Origin: Wuchereria bancrofti
Taxonomy: Eukaryota; Nematoda; Chromadorea; Rhabditida; Onchocercidae
Length of the DNA: 64,000 bases
NCBI GenBank assembly: GCA_005281725.1
Contig: SSBO01000003.1
Location: forward strand, 9,316,500-9,380,499
Direction: 5' to 3'
Positions 36,333 through 47,300 of the stretch are shown piece by piece; the stretch's first letter is position 1, and every line of letters starts with the position of its first letter. Below the pieces are notes generated by a model. It saw only the letters and a program-made list of their open reading frames with translations. It had not been told where the DNA came from and made no database searches. The position numbers were made by a program, and so were the translations under genes.

Positions 36333-38383
36333 AATTTCTTTTTTTTTATATTTCAGATTAGCTTATAAAGTTGATTGTTTGTTTACATGTATAATGATAA
36401 CAAGTAGAAGTTAATATGTTTTATAAATATTTCACAAAATACAAATACAAATTATATATGTCAAATAATAATAATATTAATATCAAATAGGCAGTACAGT
36501 TGTTGATTTTGAAATACAAAATCCTTTTAACAAATAAGCCATAAATCGTAAGCCACGTTCACCACCTGGAGCATAACTAAGTACATACCTAAAATGTAAA
36601 AAAGTTTAAACATTTCGTTTTTTTTTTTTTTAATCTTACTTTAATGAATATTTAAGAAAAGAAAAATAAAAATCAAATGATGCCATCGTTTCATTTTCAT
36701 TTTCAATTTTAATAGCGATAAAATTAATGATAAAATGAGTTAATTAAAATTGAAAAAAAAGGTTGAAATTGATTCCTTTCATTATAATTATCAGATACTA
36801 TATAATATATATACTATACATATATAATTAATAATTAAAAAATGTATGATAAATAATAATTTCTAATTTAATAATAAAAATATTTCATCATTAAGAAAGA
36901 ACTGTAAGTTAATAATCAATTGGAATATATCAATTTCATCTTTTCCTCCTTTCTTTCTTTCTTTCTTTCTTTCTTTCCCTCTCCCTTCCTCTTTCTTTCT
37001 CTTTCTAAAAATTATTAATTTCTATTCATTTAATTATTCAAATATTCAATAAAAACATTCTATATGTTAAATACAAAAATTTACAATCTAAATAATTTCG
37101 ACATTTTATTAATTTTTAAAAATTAAAACGAATAGAGAAAAAAAAAAAGAAAATCATACCATAGAAGTGCTATTGATTGAAATATCGCGCATAATATCGT
37201 TATTAATGTATTTCGTAACTGAAATATATGATTATATATTAAATTATTATACTACGTGTTTACACGTAACGTGATAGATACGTCATGTCTTTGCAAAAAC
37301 AAAATTATTTTTTCAATTATAAACTAATTAATTGGTTAAGAAACAANNNNNNNNNNNNNNNNNNNNNNAATTTCTTTTTTTTTATATTTCAGATTAGCTT
37401 ATAAAGTTGATTGTTTGTTTACATGTATAATGATAACAAGTAGAAGTTAATATGTTTTATAAATATTTCACAAAATACAAATACAAATTATATATGTCAA
37501 ATAATAATAATATTAATATCAAATAGGCAGTACAGTTGTTGATTTTGAAATACAAAATCCTTTTAACAAATAAGCCATAAATCGTAAGCCACGTTCACCA
37601 CCTGGAGCATAACTAAGTACATACCTAAAATGTAAAAAAGTTTAAACATTTCGTTTTTTTTTTTTTTTAATCTTACTTTAATGAATATTTAAGAAAAGAA
37701 AAATAAAAATCAAATGATGCCATCGTTTCATTTTCATTTTCAATTTTAATAGCGATAAAATTAATGATAAAATGAGTTAATTAAAATTGAAAAAAAAGGT
37801 TGAAATTGATTCCTTTCATTATAATTATCAGATACTATATAATATATATACTATACATATATAATTAATAATTAAAAAATGTATGATAAATAATAATTTC
37901 TAATTTAATAATAAAAATATTTCATCATTAAGAAAGAACTGTAAGTTAATAATCAATTGGAATATATCAATTTCATCTTTTCCTCCTTTCTTTCTTTCTT
38001 TCTTTCTTTCTTTCCCTCTCCCTTCCTCTTTCTTTCTCTTTCTAAAAATTATTAATTTCTATTCATTTAATTATTCAAATATTCAATAAAAACATTCTAT
38101 ATGTTAAATACAAAAATTTACAATCTAAATAATTTCGACATTTTATTAATTTTTAAAAATTAAAACGAATAGAGAAAAAAAAAAAGAAAATCATACCATA
38201 GAAGTGCTATTGATTGAAATATCGCGCATAATATCGTTATTAATGTATTTCGTAACTGAAATATATGATTATATATTAAATTATTATACTACGTGTTTAC
38301 ACGTAACGTGATAGATACGTCATGTCTTTGCAAAAACAAAATTATTTTTTCAATTATAAACTAATTAATTGGTTAAGAAACAA
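36333..38383. repeat. Gap-flanking ~1015-bp duplication (probable assembly artefact)
   Basis: 36333-37346 (1014 bp) and 37369-38383 (1015 bp) are near-identical and flank the 22-N gap at 37347-37368. The one difference I noticed is the length of a T run (about 36618 versus 37656). Both copies contain the last two exons of SFT2. Confidence 0.9.
36483..37218 (-). pseudogene. Second copy of the last two SFT2 exons
   Basis: 37218-37160 and 36588-36483 repeat SFT2 exons 5 and 6 (38255-38197 and 37624-37519) without apparent change, stop codon included. A transcript coming from 50 kb meets the higher-numbered pair first and ends there. This copy is best read as the other side of an unmerged overlap, not a gene. 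Confidence 0.8.
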
Positions 38384-41300
38384 AAAAAAAAGAGAAGAAA
38401 AGCTTCTTAATTTAATAGTGATGTATAAACAGAATTAAAAAAAAAAGAAAGAAAACGAAACATTTGTTCTCAAAACAAAAAACAAAAAAAAAAAAGACAA
38501 ATTTTTCTATGAGAATTAATTCACTTCCTTTTCCACCTTCTTTCTCTTTTTTTTTCTCCCTCTCCCTCTCTCTCTCTCTCTCTCTTTCTCTTTCCCTCCT
38601 TTCCTTTTCCAATTTTTTTTTTTTAAATATTCTTTGTAATTTTACTTAAAAATTACTGTTTCTTCTTTTTCATAAATGTTCATTTAACATTCATTCATTT
38701 TTTTTTTATAATCAATATACATATTTATATTTAAAAAGTTTTTAAAAATTTTTAAATTATTAATTTTCTTTTTACCATTTTAATTATTCATTATCTTTAA
38801 AAAATTTTGCATAATTTCTTATTTTATTTTATTTGCTTTTTTTTTCATTCATTCATTTTTTACTTTTCATCTTATCATTTTATCTTTCATAACTTTTCTT
38901 AACTATGCAATCTTTTCAATCAATCATTTTATTTCATCACCTTTGACCTATACATTCATTCATTTTATTAATCTTTCTTCTCTTTCTATTTTCATCCATT
39001 TAATAATTTGTCACCTTCATATGCTATCAATATTTAATGAATATTATTTTAAAATAAATGAAATATCAATGTTAATATTATATTTTGATGGATTTTAGCT
39101 TTTTAATATTTTGTGACATATATTTTAATAACATTTAATCAATAACAAATATAATTATTACTTATATATATTTCATTTTTCGAACTAAAAATTATTATTA
39201 AGTTAGCACAAGAATTAGTACGTGGAAAGTTGCGCGAAAGTTAGACTGACACGTGTTACGTGAGAATTGGACTAGTAAGTGTTGTGTTAAAAATTGGATC
39301 ATTGTGTGCGTTATTGTGGAAATTTTAAATGTTATTAGTATTATTTAATTGTATATTTTATTTAATGAATTATTATAATTATCACTGATAATCATTTTAT
39401 CACTAATATATAGCATTGTTTTGATTATAAAAAGAAAAAAAAAAACGAAAATAATTCAAATATCTCTCTCTATTCTTTAATTTTATTGATAATTTTACTT
39501 TCACACCTTTTTTCTTAAAGAATTTATTTTTCATTTAATGTATTCACTAAATATTAACAAATTGATTGAAAAGAAATAAATTTTCAAATAACTTTGAAAT
39601 ATTTAATTCAATCATTTTTCTTACTTTAATCATTATCAATCATTTTAGGATCAAATTAATGCGATAATTTTAGTTTTTTTCAGGCTCTTAAAAATTTTTA
39701 AAAGTTTGGAAGAAATTGGAAGAGATAAATGATTTTCTTCATTTATCTCTTCCAATTTCCTACCATATAATTTCAAAATTTTCATTTCTTTTCTTTTTTC
39801 CATATTTTTTTTCATGAAATTTTCCTTTTTTTTTCTTCTTTTAAAAATTATCTACTGAATTTTTTTAAACAACAAAAAAAAAGAAAACTTGAACTTCGTT
39901 AAAAATTTTAAAAGATAAATTTCAAAAATTTAATTTCATTTATACATACACTTATAATTTTTATGAAAAAACTGAATTATTAAATACGGAAAATTTGATT
40001 AATTCCAATTAAATAAATTAAAATCACAAAAGCTAATCGATCCAATCATTTAAAGTAACATTTGTCCTTTTCAGTCATCACATGATTAATGATAAAATTT
40101 GCTTAATGGATGGATAAAAGATAAAGTAATGTTAAATAGTTTTTTTTTAATTTTAATTCTTCTCGTTATAATGATTAAACATTATGAAACTTAAAATTAG
40201 TGGAATTAAAAAATAAAAAAAAAAGCGAAAGACACTTCAATTTCACTCTATTTTTAACATTTTTTCTAATTCTTTTTTTTCCAAAAAAAAAAGAAATTGC
40301 ACTGAATCAGAAATCTTTGATTTTTTTTTTCAACTTTTCTATAAAAATAGCAAAAAAATGCTATTAAATTTTAAAAAGGTATTTTTTCTTTCATTAATGA
40401 ATTTTTTTTTTTTTTTCAAAAAAGTGACGATTTTATTTTTTAACAAACTAAAATTTTATTCAAATCAAATATGTATTTTCGAAAATTTTTGAAATTAATG
40501 AAGAATATTTTATTTATTTTAATATTGTAATCTAATTTTAATTTTAGAATTAGAATAAATTTTAGAATATATTTCAATTTTTTATAATAATTACAAAAAA
40601 AAAAGATGCCATTATATGTACGAAAGTTTTAAGATATATATATATTTTTTTTTTGACTAAAATTTCACACTAATATTGATGACAAGAATTCGCACTTGCC
40701 TGTAATTAATTGGTTAGAAGAATTTCATTTTTCTAACTGAAAAGAAAACCAAACATTTTTAGTTAGCCTAATTTTCTTTTCCTTTCCTCCATTTTATTTT
40801 AGTTAATTTTCAAAAAAAAAAACAAAAAATTATAAATAATTTAAAAATTTTATTACCAATCCTCCTAAATGCACTATAATTATATTATCTTTTTCTTTTT
40901 TTCTTTTTGTTTTTGCATATTTCTTAAATAAAAATATTTCCAATAACATTATTTGCTAACTATTTAGTAAAAAGATAAGTAAATGTTATTTTGCTTTTAA
41001 AGTAAAAAAAAAAAAGAGTGAAAAAGAAAAACTAAATGAGAACGATAAAATTATTTGAAAAGAGTTTAACTTTTTTCATTTTTTCCTCTTCAAAACTAAT
41101 CTGTCTAAAATTAAGTAGAAAATAACCGAAATATATATTCAATCTTTTAAATTATTCATCAATTATTGTCGATTTTTTTTTTATTTAATTCTTTTGAAAC
41201 ATTTATTTGACGGTTAATTAGTTAGTTTAATTAATATTATTGTAAGATGAGAAAAAAAAAACAAAATGATAGAGCAATAAATTAATGATAATTTTGATAA

Positions 41301-44300
41301 GATACCTAATTTATCCTTGAATATTTTAATTATAGTCAAATTTATTTTCTTCTTTTTCTCATATATTTTATAAATATTACTTCTTTTGTGTTCTAAATGT
41401 AAAATAATGTTACGCAGTACTATTTCTTCATTTATTTTTAATTTTAATCATATTTTTATATTATTTCAATTTTATTATTTAATATTATTACAATTTTATT
41501 ATTTTACTCTTATCCAGGCTATAATAATAAAATATANCTTCTTTTGTGTTCTAAATGTAAAATAATGTTACGCAGTACTATTTCTTCATTTATTTTTAAT
41601 TTTAATCATATTTTTATATTATTTCAATTTTATTATTTAATATTATTACAATTTTATTATTTTACTCTTATCCAGGCTATAATAATAAAATATATAGAAA
41701 TAAAGATGAAATAAAATTTTTTTAACATTATATTACGCAAATTTATTAATTTTTAATTTTGTACTTACATTTTTTTCTTTTTTTTTGCTATTTAGAAAAA
41801 AATGTAATAAACAAAATAAACAGCTATAACAATGAAAATTATTTAAAAATTTTGAAATAATATAATCAAATATCTTTTGGATCAAAATTAGAAGAATGGA
41901 ATGGTTTAAGCAATTTGACTGATCATAAATAATTTTCTTTGATAATTTTGAAGTATATCTAATCTTTCTTTTTTTTTTTTACCAACTATTTAACAAATTT
42001 TATTTTCATACATTTCATTAATTCATTTTGCACATTTTATTAAATTTTATTTCATTTATGAATAAATGCTAAATGAGCAAAAAATCAAAATCAATTGTGG
42101 AGTAATAATATGATAAAAGTAGTAGATATGAATGATAAATGCTAATTAATTGATCTATATAACTAATCAATACTAATCAATACACGATAATGATAAAAAA
42201 TATCAATGTTATACTTTAATCTTTTTTCCTTTTATGAAAAATTTTAATGTATTTAATCGAAATATTTACAATGCAATTGAAGTATTTTTACATATATTTA
42301 AGTTTACAATTTTGTTTTAGAATTTATAATTTCAATTCTTTTTTAAAGATTTAACAAATTAATATGATAAAATTTATCACATAAAAATATACCATTAAAT
42401 AAGCAATATAATTTTTTGAATTTTTTTTGTTTATTTCAAATCTAAGAAAAAAGAAAAGATTGAAAGAAAAATTTCACCCTCAATATTATTTACAATTATT
42501 AGCATAAATTTGATTTGAAAAGTATTTGCTGAAATTATTTTCAAAAATCTCTTAATCACTTATGATGTTTAATTAATAATTTATAATTTAGGGTATAAAG
42601 CTATTACTACTATATAATTAAAATCTTTGAAATATATGACGAAGGAAAAGTCTAAATTTAATATCAATTAATATTATCTAACTATTTTGGAATAATTTAT
42701 GAATGATTATTGTTTTTGCTTATTTTAATCATTGAAAATATTCAGAGATATAAGTAAATTACAAGATTATAATTAGAATATACTGAAAGAATAAATTATT
42801 TAAAGAAAAAAAAAATTTACGTCAAAAAGTTCTTTGTTTTTTTACTAAAAAAAAAAAAAAGAAAACGATACTAATGCATTTCAATTATATGCTAATAGAC
42901 ATTTTTATAACTATTAAATCATCATATTTAACATAATTCTTGCAGTTTTAAAAAAAGAAAAAAATTGGAAAATTATAAAATTTAATATAAATTTCACAAA
43001 AACAATATTTTAGGAATGAATATCGAAGTGCAAATCGAAATGCAAAAAATTTTTTTTGAGGCTCATAAAAAAGTTTCCAATTTCATATAAAAGTTGTTAA
43101 TTTCAATTTTAATAGCTCATTTCAAACATAAAAACTTCCAAAATTGACAGTAATGCTTAAAAATGCTTAATATTATATACCTATGTTGAGTTAAAATTAA
43201 AAAAAAAAAAATTCTCTCATCAATTATACATTCATTATTGATAATCCTAGAAAGACTTATATTTTACATTTTTTTTTTACAATTAATCAATAAATAATTT
43301 CCTTCCTATTTTATTGAATAAGTTATAAGTAATTTTCTTATTACTAATATTGAATAAGTTAAATACATATATACTTTAATATTTATATTATACAATTAAA
43401 TTCCAGTTATTCCCCCCCCCCCCCCTTTTTTTTTTAAAAAAATGTTAGAGTTATTATATCGATTGAGCTTTGATATTGTAAACAAAATCAAAATTTTATT
43501 TATGTAAATTATGCAATATGACATAATTTTTCTTCTTGATAATTTATAAGATGTAAAAATTTTTTCAGTTATTCATGTTTTTTGCTTTTTTTTTTTTTCA
43601 AGAAATATTAAAGTTGTTATATCAATTGAGCATAATTGTAATCGAAATTGAAATTTTATTTCTATAAATTATGCAATATGATGTAATTTGTTTTTTGTTT
43701 GAATAACTTTATAACAGGTAAAAACCACAGGTAAATTATAACAATGAGCAGTAGACGTAGATCATCACTGTTCAATCGTTGGAAACAACAAAATAGAAAT
43801 GAGCAATTTGAAGGTATAACAGAGGAAGAAATGATTGAATATAAAGAAGCATTTCATCTTTTTGATAAAGTATGCATTGCTTTTTTTTTTTTCAAAAGAT
43901 CATACATTGAAGTGTGAAATGAAATGAAATGATTAAATATTAAATTGATATGAGTTAGAGTGTTAGCGTAAAATATTGAAAATTTAAATTTGTAAATTTC
44001 ACTCTATCTATCTTTTATACTATGGTTTGTAATTTTTTGATCGATAGAATTACAGTCATAATTTTTCATTTCATTTTTAATTTTTCCATAATTTTAATGA
44101 ATTTAAATTTCAATAAGCTAATATGTCATATGTTTTTTTTCCTTTTTTTTTTTTAGAGGGGTTTACAAAAATTTTAAAAGTTATTTGCTCATCTATTAAA
44201 TTCACTGTAATAAATGTATATTTAAGTTATGATTGAAATATGTTCCTTATTGAATTGAATTATTAAACAATAAGCAAATAAAATTTTAAAAAAAGACTGA

Positions 44301-47300
44301 ATTGTTAAAAAAAAAAAAAAGGAAAAAAAAAGAAAATTATATCATCATTTAACTGACAACTCATCAGCCAATAAGAATTATTAGAGCATTTTAGTAGAAG
44401 AAAAAAAAAAATTTTCCTTTAGTTTAAAAAAAAAAAAAGGATTGAAAAAGAAATGATTAATTGTTAGAAATGTTTAGTATCAGCAAAAAAAAAAGAAAAA
44501 AAAAAACGGAAACAAACATAATTTTTTAAAATTTTTCTGAAAAAAAAAATTTGAGAGATATAAGCTTACGTAAAAATTTACGTAAGCTAAATAGATAAAT
44601 GTTTAAGTAAATGAATGATAAATTATTGATCCTTTATATCAATTATAATGATATTATCTTTTTTTTTTGCTTTTTTTGAAAATTTCAAAATATATAAGAG
44701 GAAAAAATTTAATTTAAAGGATGGAAATGGATCAATTTCATCAAAAGAACTTGGCGTTGCAATGCGATCACTTGGACAAAATCCAACTGAACAGGAATTA
44801 CTGGATATGGTCAATGAAGTGGACATTGATGGAAGTGGTACAATTGATTTTCCGGAATTTTGTCAAATGATGAAACGAATGAGTAAAGTTAGTTAGTGCT
44901 ATTGATTATTGGTTATTGATTAGCTAATGAAATCAATCACTTTTAATAATATGTTTTTTTTTTTTTTTAAAACATAATTATTAAAAGCATAATAGTTAAG
45001 TTTATTGAAGAGAAAAATTAACCGAAAAAAATTTCAGCTTATATGTTTCTTTTTTTTTTTGTTTTAATTCTATTAAAATTTTCAATTTCATTTTCTTTCG
45101 CTACTTTTTACCTTTTTTTTTTCTCTATCCCTCTCTCTGTTTTTTTTTCTGAGTTATTCTCTATTCATTCGTATACATATATAAATCATGAAAATTTTAT
45201 AAAAATTCTAGAAAAAAAAGAGAGAAATCAAAATTGACAATTTTTTTCTTTCGAGAAAAAAAAATGATGCTATTTGAATAAATCTATCGTAGTAGTGCAG
45301 AAAAAAATAATCTCAACTAAGAGAAAAAAAAAATTGCTAAAAAATGTTTCGAAAAAAGTTATCATCTCGTGAGAATATTTTGTTGTTTTTAAATTTTCTT
45401 AGGTATATTTTTTCTTAAAAAAATATATATTTGAATAATTTTTTTTTTCTAGTATTACTATAGTACAGAAAAAAAAAAAAGTTCTAATAGAATTCTTTTC
45501 TTAGAATTTTCACTTTTCTTTTTTATTTATTTATTTATTTTTTTTTTTTTAANTAAAAAATGTTTCGAAAAAAGTTATCATCTCGTGAGAATATTTTGTT
45601 GTTTTTAAATTTTCTTAGGTATATTTTTTCTTAAAAAAATATATATTTGAATAATTTTTTTTTTCTAGTATTACTATAGTACAGAAAAAAAAAAAAAGTT
45701 CTAATAGAATTCTTTTCTTAGAATTTTCACTTTTCTTTTTTATTTATTTATTTATTTTTTTTTTTTTAAAGGAGAATGATAGTGAAATGATACGTGAAGC
45801 ATTTCGAGTATTCGATCGTGATGGTAATGGATATATTACGGCTGAAGAATTTCGATACTTTATGACTCATATGGGTGAGCAATTCAGTGATCAAGAAGTA
45901 GACGAAATTATGGCTGAAGTTGATATTGATGGTGATGGACAGGTAAAATTTATTATGAATTATTAATACAAATAAAAGGTATAATAGATAGATAGGTAAA
46001 TATTAGTATTTTATTATATAAAAATGCTAACCTAGCAATAATTTAATTAATTTTATTTATAATTTTTATAAGTTAGTATAAAAAAGTATAAGTATTAGTA
46101 TATAAATATATATTAGTATAAAGAAATATATATATATACATAAATAAATATGGTGATGGAAGGTAAAATTTATTATAAATTATTAATACAATGAAAGGTA
46201 CAATAAGTAGATAGATAGATTAGATAGATAGATAGATAGATGGATAGGTAGATAGATAGGTAAATATTAGTATTTTATTATATAAAAATGCTACCCTAAT
46301 AATAATTTAATTGATAATTTTATTTATAACTTTTTATTTGTAATTTTTATATTATTTATTTAAAAAAATAAAAATAATGCAAGAAGAAAAAAAAAATTCT
46401 TTTTTTCAAAAGATATCATTACTTTTTTTTTCTTACTCAAGAGAATAAAATGAAACTAAAAAAAAAAAAAAAATCAAATATTAAACTTAGTAATGAAGAT
46501 TGATAATATGAAAAATAAAAATGATGTGCAAAGTTTAAAAAAGAACGAAATTAGTATAAAAAAGTATAAGTATTATTATATAAGTATATATTAGTATAAA
46601 GAAATACATATACATAAATAATAAAATTTTCCAGATTAATTATGAAGAATTCGTGAAAATGATGACAGCTTAGCGTTTTATTAATATGGTTTAGTTGTTT
46701 ATCAACGTAAATCAACGTTATCAACTTCTTATCAACGACTTCGATCGCAGCAAACAATCAATAAATCAATCAATCAGCTCATAGTAATGACTAAAGAAAA
46801 AAAAAAGAATCAATTTAAATCAGTAATTAAAGTATCTCTGTTATACAGTATTATATTTAGTATTATTTATACATATCGAAATCATTGCTAATTTCTATTT
46901 CTTAAAAAAAAAAAAAAATGAAATTTATGCTTTGTTAATCATCAAATGATTGCTTTGTTACCTAAAAGTATACATGCAAAAAAAAAGAGAGAAAAAAAAT
47001 GAATGACTTAATGATTTATAATGAACGGTGATCGATGTTAAACATTTATCAATTTGGAAATATTGATCAATGATAAAATCACTTTGTATGTTTTCATTAT
47101 AGATGAATGTTGTATTGCATTTGTGATGTTAGTTTCAAAAAACAAAAAAAAAAAGCAAAGCAATGAAATTAAAAAAAAAAATAAAATAAGAAAAAAAAGA
47201 TAAAAAAGAAAAGAAAATAATGTTAAAAGTATAATATCGATAATGCTAGATGATCATTTCTCTTTTCAATGAGTTAGAAAAATTCGATCTAATGATGAAA

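Noticed and set aside
38412..38649. Overlapping frames with Arg-Glu or Ser-Leu repeats
   Set aside because: Both strands of a (CT)n/(GA)n tract in the SFT2 intron.
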